A DNA stretch of 64,000 nt from Leucogyrophana mollusca. Lineage: Eukaryota; Basidiomycota; Agaricomycetes; Boletales. The DNA lies in assembly GCA_021014945.1 (NCBI GenBank), contig MU266386.1:62001-126000 (forward strand), given 5' to 3'. Below are positions 48,501 through 59,337 of the stretch, piece by piece. The notes under the pieces are model-generated. The model worked only from the letters and a program-made list of their open reading frames with translations. It searched no databases and was not told the DNA's origin. Position 1 is the stretch's first letter, and every line of letters starts with the position of its first letter. The translations under genes and the position numbers were made by a program.

Positions 48501-50469
48501 CTCGTCAAGAAAGTGCTGATGGTGCCAACACCACCTGACCAAGTGAGTGACTACGAATCTCGCTCATGGATGTCGTCTAAGGCTCTTTTTGCGTTCGCAG
48601 GATGAGATGGACACAGACGCTGACTGGGTGGAAGACGCTGATGTTTCGCCGACTTTGAAAGCGCGAATACTGTCGCTTAAAGTCTGCAGAAATCGATGTC
48701 TCGCGCATGCTGCATCCGCCACGGCCTTGGACGTTACCACGCCCGTATTGAAAATGTTGACGAGCATATTAGAACACTCAGGATCTTGTACAGCTGATGC
48801 AGATGACGAGTAAGATGCGTTCTCTGTCGAGCCGCCTTGGTGCTAAACCTTTTTCTCTTGATCAGTCCAAAAGTCAAGTCACGAATGCGATTGCAGGCAG
48901 CAGTATCGCTACTGCATCTATCGAAGATCGAAGCCTACGCAAACACGATCAACACCACTTTCATCTGGCTAGCCATCACAGTTCAAGTATGCCCTATAAC
49001 CTGCCGAGGTCATGTTGAAAACTCACAAATTCCCCGCAGGATCCATGTTACAACGTCCGCATGGTATTCTTGACAAAGCTGGTATCTCTCTTGACCCCCC
49101 GAAAACTCCCTTCACGTTTCAACGTTATTCCATTCCTGACGGTACACGATCCAGAGGCCGATGTGAAAAGCCGGGTGAGCGACCCTGCCCACTCATTGTA
49201 TGAGGAATGCTAAGGCGGTCACAGGCAATCGCATACATCTCATTTGCTTCACGGAGTCTACCACCAGGTATGCCGCAATCCTGCTCAGTTACCCTCCAGT
49301 TTTTGAGTTTTCTTTACAAAAACAGCACTCAAAGTCGATATCTTTGAGATGTTGTTCATCCGTCTCCTCCACCTCCTCGCCCACCACCCAGATTTCGCTA
49401 TTGTCCACGAGAATCTGCAAGAAATGGCCAAGTGAGCACGAGTACAACTAGCAATGCCTTTGCTGACGAACAGCATTTCCCAGATACATTGAATTTTATC
49501 TGGATCAGATTGCGTCTTCGGACAATGTATCACTTTTGTACCACCTAGCGATGAAGACAAAGACAGTACGAGATGCCGAGTCACATACTTACAGCGAGGT
49601 GAGGATACCATTCCCTCTTCCCACCTGTCGAACGACCGACTTTGCAATCCCAGAACCTTTATGCAATGAGCGAGCTTGCTCAGGAACTGATCAAGTCGCG
49701 CTCACACTCCAATTCCTGGAACCTCGAAAGCTATCCTGGCAAAGTCAAACTACCTTCAGACATCTTGCGTGCGCTGCCCAATGCTGAAGCTGCTTCCAAA
49801 GTCGGTGACATACCAGTTTCGAACTTTATGGACACTTGTTGATAAATTTCCCTGAGTAGATTCTCAAAACTGTGTACTTACCCGACGAGACTTCGGCCTG
49901 GCTAGGCGAGTCGTCTAAGGGCCAAAAGCCTTCGGCTTCCATGAAGGTATTCTTGTTTGCCTCCCCCCGCACCTTAGTTGTTACTCACTTGATCAGCCGC
50001 GACCACAGGAAAGAAGGCACAAAGAGATAAAATCCCCTGCTAAGCGAAAAGCTCGACCGAAGACAAATGGACAAGCAAAGTGAGTTCCCCGCCCGCCGCT
50101 CAGGCCTATAGAACATGTGTTAACCGAAATTTAGACGAGTGAAGAAAACACAGCGATGGAATAGCGACCAGTCAGAATCGGAAGAAGAATCCACCTCTGA
50201 CTCCGAAGACGAGGAGAGAGAAGAGACGGACGCGAAAGCTCCCTCTGATACGGAAGGTTCTGACCACGTTAATGATGTAAAGGACAGTGATGAGGAGGAT
50301 GCTAGTGAGAAGGAGACTAGGCGGGAGAAGCTAGGCCGAGGTGCAAGAACCCGCGCTGAGGTATGGCCCCGCATCGAGATTTCTGGCGCTGTTCTGACTC
50401 CTCCTTGTTTATTCTTAGGCAAAGATAAAGACCCAGGTTAAGAGAAGCAGCAAAACGAAGAAGAGTTGA
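45579..50469 (+). CDS. PDS5: Sister chromatid cohesion protein Pds5
   Basis: HEAT-repeat regulator of cohesin that works with Wapl and Eco1 to control cohesin release and acetylation on chromatin. The ATG at 45579 starts MVAQTRTGNAPKKLTFNEK. Conserved N-terminal sequence: [44 protein letters not shown]-type block, FFRQLSAGL, YYNEYFHLLESLSTVKSV and LIRRDLAKKIEIFIADIL. HEAT-type helices continue through VQVRLIATQVLGEMFSEKGG, NDKSATVRLKLVESAKGLL and LLDPDEKVRAAVCKVYSQL. The C-terminus has many small exons, then a charged tail: QAKRVKKTQRWNS, an acidic Ser/Glu/Asp run (50165-50320) and a basic end QVKRSSKTKKS, stop at 50467-50469. About 15-18 introns; boundaries in 47000-49850 are approximate, but no break is needed to keep frame. 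Confidence 0.92.
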
Positions 50470-50977
50470 TCAACGACGCTGCATGACTATATCTTATGAT
50501 CTACTGTGCCACTGTTTTCTATTCCATAGGTATTCGCTGCTTTCCGCTGCTGACTTTCTCCATGCACTGAAAGATTGTTATTGCTGTCCACGTTGTCGGC
50601 TAAGTAAAAGTTCTACCGCACACATGATACCCTCCTCTCTCTCACTTCCTTCAGCTGTATAGCTTAAAGTGCACCATGGTAATCAAATCTCGCGTACTGC
50701 GACTTAGCCTACCATCCTCAAGAGCATTATCAGAGAATTGCACGAGACGTGCTATTTTGAAGAATGCATGCCCAATATTAGGCCGCTGCGTATGGTACGT
50801 ACTATACAAAACATCGAAAGCAAGGTTCTCGCGGTGAGTCATGGTCATATGTCTACAGTAATCTTATCTTGATCTATGTCACCTTTCTGAGCTTCGCATG
50901 CGCTGGGGTGTGTGTGTATCTAGCTCGTTAGTAGCCATTCAACTACCTTTGAGTTGAACGATCTCGCGCTGTCGTCG
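50470..50977. other. Convergent intergenic region between PDS5 and the GNAT gene
   Basis: About 0.5 kb between two genes facing each other. No coding exon or repeat seen; both 3' UTRs should lie here. Confidence 0.55.
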
Positions 50978-52432
50978 TCACAACGCTATGCCTAACCCAC
51001 GAGGAGAACCAGACTCAGACCCCGACTGAGATGATCCTGAAGAATCTAATATGTCCCACTCGCTGCCACTTGCAATATTCACGCTCTCCGCATCAGACCA
51101 CACGTCCGAGGGCGGCCTCGAACGTTGGCTCGAGGATGGGGAGCTTCGTGCATGGCTCCTCCTCGAAGATCCACTCGAAGAGCTCCCAAACCTTCGCATC
51201 ACGGAATCACGCATTCGCTCCCAGTGGTGCTCGTTGGATAACATGGAAGGGGCGGGCGAAGGTTCATCTTCGATTTCTGAACCAAGCGACGAGCTGATGC
51301 TTGGGGAGGGAGAGCTTGGTGGGATGGATATGGGGGTTTGGGCGGAGGCCTCGGAGGAGGATGGAATAGTGCGCAGCATGGACAGGCGAGCCGAGCGTGG
51401 GTCAAATGACGAGGCTGGTGATCGAGATACTGACAGCAGGGGTGGCACTCCCAGCAGTGCAGACTGGGTGATCAGGGGAGCACAATTTGGCACATCGCGG
51501 AATAGGTCCATCTCGTCATCCGTCTCCATATCTGTGGATGGATGAGGGCTCGGAGACGAGGGAACCGAGCCGTAATCGGATGATTGGCAGGAAGAGCTCG
51601 AAGACGCAGATGACCAGAAGAATGTGGGCAGCCCGCTGTCCGGCCGGCCCTCGTTACTAGGGGGCTGTTCTCCATCACGAACAGTCTCTGTACTCGAGAC
51701 TCTCCTGACTCGCTTGTGCTTTTCTTCCCAGTTAACCAACTCCTCTCTTTCTCTGGCATGTCTGGCGAACATCTCGTCCCACACATCCACTGGTCCTAGT
51801 TTCAGGAAGCCCCTCAAAACCCACTCCGTATCTAGCAGTGCGAGGTAGGTCACATCCCGCCATCCGCCGACTATCCCTTCTTCAGGGCAGTAAGCTGAGC
51901 GCCGGCGAGTGCCTTCGTGCCCAAAACCGAGCCCTGTGAAGAGCCTGAGCGGGCGGTCCTTGCCAGGCGTGTCCATCACAGCAGCCTGCACACGATGAAA
52001 TCCCACCTCCTCAAATGCCCAGCGGAGCACAATCCCCACGGCATCTCGTGCATAGCCTTTGCGGCGGTGTTTCTCGTCCATCACGACGCCGATGTTGACC
52101 TCCTTGGCGAGGGAATTAGCAGGCGTGGCTGTGGCGTATACGATGCCGACTGGCTCTTCCAACTCTTCCAGTTGTTGTTGCAGGGGGACCATATGCCCCT
52201 GTATTGAGTGGTCTTCTTCTGGCGAGGGAGGCAGCCGGCCGAAGATGAGGGCGCATAGGAGACATTCGTCCGCAAAGGAGTATAGGGATGGGGTAGACGA
52301 CTGTAAAGCATCCACTGAGGTCCCCCGCAGTTCATCCCAGAGCTTGTTTAATATGCAGGAGGTCAAGGAGCCCCCGCTGGGTATGGGGTACAGGCTCAAC
52401 GAGAGCCTTATGTTCTCTGTCACGGTGATCAT
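50978..52432 (-). CDS. GNAT N-acetyltransferase (RimJ/RimL-like) with long disordered C-terminus
   Basis: Single-exon gene of 484 residues in a region where nearly every gene is split. The acetyl-CoA domain fills about residues 10-205: EPVGIVYATATPAN (beta strand 4), EVNIGVVMDEKHRRKGYARDAV, whose RRKGYA is the pyrophosphate-binding Q/RxxGxG/A loop, LRWAFEEVGFHRVQAAV and LFTGLGFGHEGTRR. This matches the Acetyltransf_3 layout. The remaining ~280 residues are low-complexity, Ser/Pro/Arg-rich with many SSS runs, and end SGSESGSPRGLGIAL. The start is the ATG at 52430-52432. The substrate is unknown: the fold is used on protein N-termini, small amines or antibiotics. It lies convergent to PDS5. Confidence 0.85.
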   Translation of the reverse strand: MITVTENIRLSLSLYPIPSGGSLTSCILNKLWDELRGTSVDALQSSTPSLYSFADECLLCALIFGRLPPSPEEDHSIQGHMVPLQQQLEELEEPVGIVYATATPANSLAKEVNIGVVMDEKHRRKGYARDAVGIVLRWAFEEVGFHRVQAAVMDTPGKDRPLRLFTGLGFGHEGTRRRSAYCPEEGIVGGWRDVTYLALLDTEWVLRGFLKLGPVDVWDEMFARHAREREELVNWEEKHKRVRRVSSTETVRDGEQPPSNEGRPDSGLPTFFWSSASSSSSCQSSDYGSVPSSPSPHPSTDMETDDEMDLFRDVPNCAPLITQSALLGVPPLLSVSRSPASSFDPRSARLSMLRTIPSSSEASAQTPISIPPSSPSPSISSSLGSEIEDEPSPAPSMLSNEHHWERMRDSVMRRFGSSSSGSSRRSHARSSPSSSQRSRPPSDVWSDAESVNIASGSEWDILDSSGSSQSGSESGSPRGLGIAL

Positions 52433-53649
52433 GATGGTCAGAAAGCAGCGTGTGCTGGACTTATTGCGGATATCACCCCACGTATATACCTTCCTTGGGC
52501 GCTTGCCCTAGGGGCGCTCGTTCAGAATGATCATCAAACTTGCAGGCCACAATCAACTGCTACGGAACTTGTTTTCACTCTACCTGAAGCGTCACGTCCC
52601 TAAAGCATCGCAATTGCTGTACAGTCACACTATATTTATCATGAGAATAGACGCCAATGCGCCGATACACGCCACAGAAGGTGGAGGCCTTGTAGCGCAA
52701 GGGATGGGTGAGGATTTAATGTGACTTCATGGCAGCCTTTGACTGTAGGTGTGGGCTTAGACTGCTTTCCGACTCAATAGTGGAGTACGATAATCGGAAG
52801 ACTGGGTTCTGGCAGCAAATTGGTGACTGGGAGCATTCCCGGTCACAGAGGGTTCCGACTGCTGGTATTGTGAGCGGTTGTTCTTCAACCAGGAGACAAA
52901 GATGTACCTTCTTAGCTCTGACGCTTCGATTCCATGCGACTTGGACCTTGAAGAAGAGTCATGGAAACTATTCGGCGCCGGGGAGGAGTTGTTGCCGCAC
53001 CATCATACAGCCACATATCGTCTCGCACGCCAGGATATCATCAGGCTATCGCTCGTAGTCAACTCACTTGGATGGTTGCCGTGCCGTCTTTACCTTTCCG
53101 CCGCATATTGTTCGGCATTTTGTGGTTCGGACCGATTGTCCCCCAACAGGCCATGTTAGACCACACGGGTAGGCATGCACTCGCCTTGGATCAGCTAGCA
53201 CGATCATCGAAGTTGCTGTGCATTGAGTCAGTGTAGGACGATTGCTTGCCGTTCTCGTAGTCGTCGGTAATATAAATTAGCCCAGAGACGTCTCTTGGGC
53301 GTGGCCTTGTTGCGCTGAAAGCTCAATGAGTGCTTTGGACTCTTGAGCCCGGGTCAGTAGACAAGACCCAGAACCCGGAACCGCCCCCACCGGTTGAGGA
53401 ACAATAAACTCACTATGGCTCGCACGACCTCGAACGGTTCGACATGGTCACGTTCAGTTTGGTTCAGTACATGTACTTACTTTGACTCTTCAACGTCATT
53501 CGCGGATGGTAAGCACATAGCCAACGGACCGAGTACTTTTCTTTCTGAGTCACGTGACCTTGACGCGTCTCTGCAGCGCCAAACACAAGCAATCAAACCG
53601 CTGGTGAGCGCTTAGTAGTCATGTTTCTCGTGCCTGCACGAGCACTGAA
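52433..53649. other. Intergenic with possible coding remnants
   Basis: About 1.2 kb. A plus-strand stretch at about 52878-53060 (frame with KMYLLSSDASIPCDLDLEE) has protein-like composition and may be an exon or a relic, but I find no partner exon or family match. A plus-strand frame at 53394-53615 could be a 5' exon of the following gene; I see no splice that proves it. A TATA-like ATATAA lies near 53270. Confidence 0.45.
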
Positions 53650-54345
53650 ATGATCTCCTCGGTCTTTATTCACTCGGCTTTCAGGCCTCTCCTCGTTTTC
53701 ACGCCAGCCCATAAGGAAGCGCGTAACCTGGAATTTGGCTTCACCACTCACGCGCTGGAGGGGACAGAGCAAGAAACGGACGAACCTGTCAGCGGAACGG
53801 TTCTAGCACTAAAGACGGAGGCACTCGTAGCTGCGCTACCTGTGCCCACAGCTCAATCCACAGATGTTTCTGCCGAAGCCTTGGCCCTGGAGGCTAGCCT
53901 CGCCGCCTGGCTTCGGAGAAGGAAAGAACAAAAGCTGAAGGACGTAAAGAAGGAAACTCTTCCTACACCCCCGGGATCTCCAGCACCTCGTCCCGCGCTC
54001 ACCCTCCCACCTAAAATTCTCGACGAGGTCGTGAATCTGGAGTCTAGCTCCGCAGCTCGGCGACGGAGGAGGCGACAACTTAGGGCGAAGAAACTGGCAG
54101 ATCAGACTCTTTTCGAACCAGCTAAGGCCTCTGACCCTCCCCGCACGCTCGAAACGCGCTCGCTCGCCACTTTTCCTGTTCTATATCGACACCCAAGTGA
54201 CCACAGGACCCACCGTCCCAACCCACCTCTCAGCACTTCTCTACCCGCCGCCCCCGCTTTCCCAACAGAGTTCGATATCCATAGACGAATAGCGCTGGCT
54301 GAGGCAAACAGCCTGGCCTCAGAACGGCGGACACGATCTACTTGA
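53650..54345 (+). CDS. Hypothetical protein, basic and probably helical, 231 aa
   Basis: Not recognised. One open frame from the ATG at 53650 (MISSVFIHSAFRPLLVF) to the stop at 54343-54345. The first ~20 residues are hydrophobic with a basic/aromatic mix and could act as a mitochondrial or membrane-targeting segment. The middle has ALALEASLAAWLRRRKEQKLKD and a basic patch of six or more Arg (SSAARRRRRRQLRAKKLA), then Pro/Thr-rich sequence and a final helix-like HRRIALAEANSLASERR. It has no introns and lies 330 bp from the U2 RNA gene. Composition and length favour a real lineage-specific gene over a chance frame, but evidence is thin. Confidence 0.45.
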   Translation: MISSVFIHSAFRPLLVFTPAHKEARNLEFGFTTHALEGTEQETDEPVSGTVLALKTEALVAALPVPTAQSTDVSAEALALEASLAAWLRRRKEQKLKDVKKETLPTPPGSPAPRPALTLPPKILDEVVNLESSSAARRRRRRQLRAKKLADQTLFEPAKASDPPRTLETRSLATFPVLYRHPSDHRTHRPNPPLSTSLPAAPAFPTEFDIHRRIALAEANSLASERRTRST

Positions 54346-54669
54346 GACTACGATTCCGGATCTGCGACACTATTGGAGGCCTGAGATTGCCCGAGCTCAC
54401 ACGAAGCCTTTGCGCATTCGTCCGTATTTCTTGTCTCCCATACCAGGAGCACCATGATACCAGTTCCACCTGGCTCTGCCAGTAGACGCCGAATCGCCTC
54501 TATGTAACGGTATATTAACGTCCTCATCAAAGAATATATCTTGTCATCATTTCTGTTTGTTAAGCCCCATGCATAGCCAAATGACCATGAAGTAGCGGCA
54601 GAACAAAGAGAGATAATAACCGCAAGAAAAGATCCCCCGACGACACAAACCGGCAGTGCAGTAGCAAAG

Positions 54670-54822
54670 TCATCGTGCCCTCCGAGGTGCAAGCAGAGCT
54701 CGAGGGGCCAAGGGCGGCAAAAATATAATAACCAAAGCGTGAAGGCAGTGCCTTCATTATAGTGGTTAAACTATAAAGAACAGATACTACACTTGATCTC
54801 AGCCATAGGCCAGAGTGGTGAG
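54670..54822 (-). ncRNA. U2: U2 spliceosomal snRNA
   Basis: Minus-strand RNA gene with all U2 landmarks in order. Stem-loop I is CUCUGGCCUAUGGCUGAGA; it is followed by AUCAAGUGUAGUAUCUGUUC, which contains the branch-point-recognition GUAGUA. Stem-loop IIa has arms UUAUAGU and ACUAUAA around UUUAACC; stem-loop IIb is the GAAGGC/GCCUUC hairpin. The Sm site is AUAUUUUUG (near 54721-54729), and then a terminal hairpin has the loop CUGCUUGCACCUCGG, matching the U2 loop IV UUGCA consensus. Total length is about 150 nt, shorter than the ~185-195 nt of many U2 RNAs, so stem-loop III appears reduced or absent. Ends are estimated by comparison with the family: 5' end within 54815-54822, 3' end within about 10 nt of 54670. 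Confidence 0.93.
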
Positions 54823-54846
54823 GGTTAAGGACGTCCAGGCGTCGAC

Positions 54847-54852
54847 TTTATA
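54847..54852 (-). promoter_or_regulatory. TATA box of the U2 snRNA gene
   Basis: TATAAA on the minus strand, about 25-30 bp upstream of the inferred U2 5' end, flanked by G/C-rich sequence. The position fits a TATA-driven RNA polymerase II snRNA promoter. No other promoter element is obvious. Confidence 0.6.
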
Positions 54853-54859
54853 GCCCAGA

Positions 54860-55220
54860 AACTCGTTGCACGGGCCACAAAAGACGTAGAAGACTGAAGT
54901 ATGGGCTGCATTTCCCCTTTAGGAAATGCGTAGTGGACTGATGCGGATGGATGTTTGGCCCAGCTTGGCAAAAGCCTCTGAGTTCAACAAGAATAAACAA
55001 CGTTAACTCGGCCTTATCATGATGCATGCACAGGAAGAGGAAGGGGGGCGACTTATGATATATTGCACCACAATGCGTGAAGTTACACGAGGCCACATCG
55101 TACTGTGTTTGCTGGACTCTATCATCTATATAATTGAGGTGGCGAGTACTTTAGTTACCAAAAAGAAGCACCCAAAGGACGCCCGATTAATTACTCTCGG
55201 AGATAATATGATACTTAACA
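54860..55220. other. Intergenic between the U2 gene and the 7-TM gene
   Basis: About 0.36 kb, somewhat AT-rich, no coding exon. It should hold the upstream part of the U2 promoter and the 3' UTR of the 7-TM gene. Confidence 0.5.
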
Positions 55221-56600
55221 CTAAACAGACTCCCTTTGTGAGGTATCCATGTCGACCGTCACTTCCACCTCCTCCGGCCCCGGCTTGAAACAAAGGGAGG
55301 AAACTCGGCTACACGAGGACCGGGTTTGGGTTTGCAGAGGGATGTCAGTGTTGCATTTGGTTTTCGCAACAGCCGCGACGCTCGCGGTAGCCTGCGCAGC
55401 GGTCTCCTGCGACCACGCCTTGCCCTGCAGCACGCGATATATGATAAGTAGCGACGCGAGTGTCTGCAGGAGCCCATCCGTTAGTCAGCATCAGAGATCA
55501 CAACAACAAATGCATAATGCCCCGAGTCCAGATTCGACGCGACTCACATCGGCGTGCGACTGCACCTGCAGGAACGCGTTCTGCACGACGCTACCTGTTG
55601 CAAAAGAGACGATGAAGAGGAGCGAGAACACGGTGTAGACGGCTGCAGACTCGATGAAGATGGCTGCGATGCTGATGTAGTGCGCGCCGTTCGCGCCACC
55701 GCCGAATACATGCACACTCTGGCCAATTATGCCCCCGCCCGAACCAAAGAAACCCGTTCCTGGCCAATCGAGCGCCCGCGCGATGCGTCGCCGGTGCCAC
55801 AGGAGGCGTGCGACGATGAGGACGGTGGGAAGGATATCGAAGGCGAGAGCGACAACGCAGGAGGGGGTGGTGAAGTTGATGGGCATGGCGGTGTTTTGGA
55901 ACGGGGAGGAGGAAGGAGAGCAGACTTGGATGAGCCAGAACATGCCTAGAGCTGGGGGGTAGGGAGCGGGGGAGATGATGGGAGGGGATACGAAGGAGAG
56001 CGACGCGCAGAGAGGGTATGGGGTGAGAACTGTGTAGGGGTGTGGGGAGCATGGTGGACTTACTCATGGAACATGTGATAGTGAGGCCAAGGGAGCCATA
56101 TACGAGGGTTCTGACGATAATGCTGGAGCTTTTATAGATTATCACGCAGCGCCAAAACTACGGCCAATTCATTAACATTATTATCGACTCATGCACGCAT
56201 GAGCAGGCTGGAGACCCACCATAAGCCAGCTTGCGCCCCAATTCGACAGGAGAGACATGCCGTTGCTGATCGTGTTCACAGGGATAGAGTACATCGCATA
56301 CACATACGCGCCAGGCCCGCCGGGGTAGTTCCGGTTATTCACAAATGCAAGCTGGATGAACTGCGAGTTCGTGGCGAATGCGGTTGTGGTGATGCTGAAC
56401 ATGGTGAGAACGTAGAGAAAGAGAAGAGTGTCGCGTTTCGTGCGCGTGTGTTTAGTTCGAATGCGCGCCCAGAGGTCGTAGGAACACATGGCGAAGAGGA
56501 CGACGACGACTCCATAGATGACCCCGGCGGCGACGCAGCCCTGGAGCCAGGCTATCTCGTTGGCGATTTGTAAGGGGGACTCGTCTGGTGCCCAGGACAT
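55221..56600 (-). CDS. Seven-transmembrane protein of an Agaricomycete-type family
   Basis: Multi-pass membrane protein with no assigned function. The ATG at 56598-56600 starts MSWAPDESPLQIANEIAWL. The first exon encodes helices VAAGVIYGVVVVLFAMCSY, LLFLYVLTMFSITTTAFA and, after LAFVNNRNYPGGPGAYV, AMYSIPVNTISNGMSLLSNW. The NRNYPGGP loop motif recurs in hypothetical 7-TM proteins of mushroom-forming fungi. A splice joins SWLM to FWRCVIIYKSSS, then come TLVYGSLGLTITCSM and FWLIQVCSPS. Exon 55550-55943 gives VVALAFDILPTVLIVARLL, ISIAAIFIESAAVYTVFSLLF and IVSFATGSVVQNAFL. The cytosolic C-terminus (55221-55440) is polar and ends TSQRESV. Four or five introns. The receptor-like topology suggests sensing or transport, but nothing in the sequence proves it. 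Confidence 0.82.
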
Positions 56601-57265
56601 TCAGGTCTGTGTGAGGCTAGTTTAGGACACCTTGTCGACGGACTTGACTTTGGGCATTTTAAGTGTGTACCGGGAGTGGCCACAAAGTGGCAAGCACCGC
56701 CAGAGGATAATTCCGTAGGCATATCAGTGAGTGCGTAGATTAGAGGAAGATAAGGGACATCATAGATAACTCCATCGAGGGTGCTTGCGGGTGATATGTT
56801 TGGCCACTGGGCGGGTAGGAATACTCGACTTGAAGTTAGTCGCAGGTGGCAACTTGAAGCAAGGTCAATGAAACCTTGCAAGGGCACTGCCCGTATCTCA
56901 TCAGATTATAGTACTAGATCAGGGACGAATAACTTACTTGTTGGCCGCCAACGGGGCAACGGTGTTCGTAACGCGCCTTTGGAAGCTACACTTTCGTACT
57001 GCTGATATATGCTGTATCTTAAAGCAATGGGCTTGGTCAGTTGTGTAAGTATTTGTCATAGGTACAGCCCTTAACATGAGTGCTTAGTGAGGCCTTCACT
57101 CACAGGATCGCAAAGGGTAAGTTCAAGTACCTGAGTGGAAAGTTCTAAGGATGTCTTTCGACAGCATTCAGTGTAAGTTGGCTGAGTTTTCTGATAGTGT
57201 GATGTGTAAAATGATGCAGATCTATGGTACAAGCTCCCATGACCATTAAATAGCTTTCATGGCAT
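56601..57265. other. Intergenic between the 7-TM gene and the carboxypeptidase
   Basis: About 0.66 kb. A 111-codon minus-strand frame (56552-56887) overlaps the 7-TM start and is probably chance. It should hold the 7-TM promoter and the carboxypeptidase 3' UTR. Confidence 0.5.
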
Positions 57266-59337
57266 TCAGATCAAGAGGTTTCCCTCGGCAACGGTAGAGG
57301 TGAGGGGAATGTCCATCAACCATCTCGTGATCATGTCCTGCAAAAATGGAGAGAGAAAAAGTCAGAAGCTTGCCGCAAATCGCTAATCGAGCACTGCGTA
57401 CCAAGGCAGCCTCAGGTTGATCGTAAGGGACCATGTGTCTGCGGTCGAGGTAAGTAAGGTGCATCGCGTGGAACTCGGGGGAAGCCACAAACCCTGCTTC
57501 ATGGATAGTCACAAACGTGATGTTTCCGGCGCCAGAGGAGCCCCCGCCCGCGCTACGCACCGTCCCTGCGAGGGTGCCTGATTTCATGGTAGTCCAGGGC
57601 TCATTGGAGGCGGCGGCAAACTCAGGCAAAAAGGCGGTGTCAAGTTGTTCGAGCCATCGTTCGTTGCCCTATCGTGGCCAAATGAGGACTCGAAACTTTC
57701 AGCCCAGTGAGGAAGTAAACACGTACAATGTAATTGCACATCATGTCTGAATAGCCATCGTTCAGCAGATTATCTTAGAAGTATGGAGCTAGAATGACGT
57801 ACCTGCATTGCCAGCGTAGATGAGCAAACGAACACCATCGTTGATCATATCCGGGAGCAACAGTGGTGTATTGTGCATCGAATCGCCTTGGAGCATAAAG
57901 GCCTGGTTGACCTCCATGTTGCATGATTCGAACTTTCGCTGGGGGTTGATTCCAAGCGCAGCCTTCACCTCGGGGTCGTTCATCCAAGTTTCGACCCAGC
58001 TCATTTGCTTGTAGCAGAGGGGGCCGTCTGTCTCGCGGTCGCACTGCCTGCGAGCATCGTAGGGGTTCAAACCAGATTCTAAAATGCAGGAAAGGTGAAA
58101 AGGTAGGCCAGTATGACACGTGACCATACTTACGCTGAATGGGAGCGTATAACTGGCTGTTGCAGTACAGAGCTGCGGGTACGCAGGTAAAGCGGGAGCC
58201 GTAGTCGTAGCATGCCTTCGCAAGTCTCTGGCAGGTAGGTACTTTACTCCTCAGAGCCGTACACTGGGGCCCATCGGGGTCGTCATAGATCGGATATGGA
58301 CCCTCGCAGAGGTAGTCGGGTATCGACGCCATCTGAATAAGATTGTCCGTCATTCCGTTGCCAATGATCACAGATGCGAGGTTGATCTTGACAAGGCCTG
58401 GAGTGGGCGCCAGCGGGATCTTCTTGTTCTCGGTGTGAATCACACTGGCGATGTTGGGTGCGAATGTTCCACCGTAGCTCTCCGCGGCGATATGGAAGGG
58501 CTGCGTGGAGTACTCGGGGAATCGGCTCAAGAAGAGCTCCATGAACGCGTAGACGTCTTTGCCGGCAACTGGGCTCGTGTTCACCGTGCTGCCGTCCTCT
58601 GCATACGAGAATCCGACATTGACGGGTTGATCGAGGAAGATCATGTTCGCTGTGGGTGGTATGTCACGCTACGGTGCTCTGGCTAATCCTTATGATGGGA
58701 TCGACGAACCATGGGTATTCCAGCTGTATGGGTTGTTAGTCGTGTTCTGTCCTTCGTTGTCGATGCGGCAAGGACCGAGTTCGAAGAGCAGGCCGGTGGA
58801 AGAGCTGCAGCCTGGGCCACCATTGAGCCACATCAAGAGGGGCGCATCTTCCGGGGAGGTACGGGACTCGAAGAACCTGCACCACGGCGTAAGAGGAGGC
58901 CATGTAATCATATGACAATATTTACCAGAAGAAAAGGTGCTTGTCGTCCGTGATATCGAGGTAGCCAGAGTACTGCTTGACAGATGCATCGCATAACTTC
59001 GGTTCGGTGATTCTCAGTTGGTAGTCAGCGAACTGCGAGTTCCGGACGAGCTCGTCTGTCGGGTGACGTAGCTATCAGTGAAGTTACTACGGTTTGGTTG
59101 AGTTGCGGGAAACCCACACGTAAGTCCGTTCTGCTTCACGAATGCCTTGCCCTCCTCAAACCACTCGTGGGCCTTCTGCTTGCCTTCGCCGATAATGCCT
59201 TGCTTGAGATGTTCGAAGCCAGTGCGTATAGAGCTGCCAAAGTCCGCGATGTCGCCTAGGACGAGTTGACCCTCATCAGCGGGTGCAGCAAATACCGTAG
59301 CTAGGTATACCAGCGGCAATAATGTGAGGACCTTCAT
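57266..59337 (-). CDS. Secreted serine carboxypeptidase, S10 family (carboxypeptidase Y-like)
   Basis: Releases C-terminal residues from peptides at acid pH; vacuolar or secreted. The ATG at 59335-59337 gives a clear signal peptide ([18 protein letters not shown]), then a propeptide-like charged segment to about residue 65. The catalytic domain has [16 protein letters not shown] (oxyanion region), [30 protein letters not shown] with the nucleophile Ser, YAGNADMMCNYIG with the Asp (split by an intron at the D), and [18 protein letters not shown] with the His. Family Cys residues are also present ([25 protein letters not shown]). The end is [16 protein letters not shown], stop at 57266-57268. 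About eight introns; intact and complete. Asn-X-Thr sites suggest glycosylation. Confidence 0.93.

Noticed and set aside
58066..58082. GGTTCAAACC, a match to a tRNA B box
   Set aside because: It lies in a carboxypeptidase exon, and no A box or cloverleaf can be formed around it. I found no convincing tRNA gene in the window.
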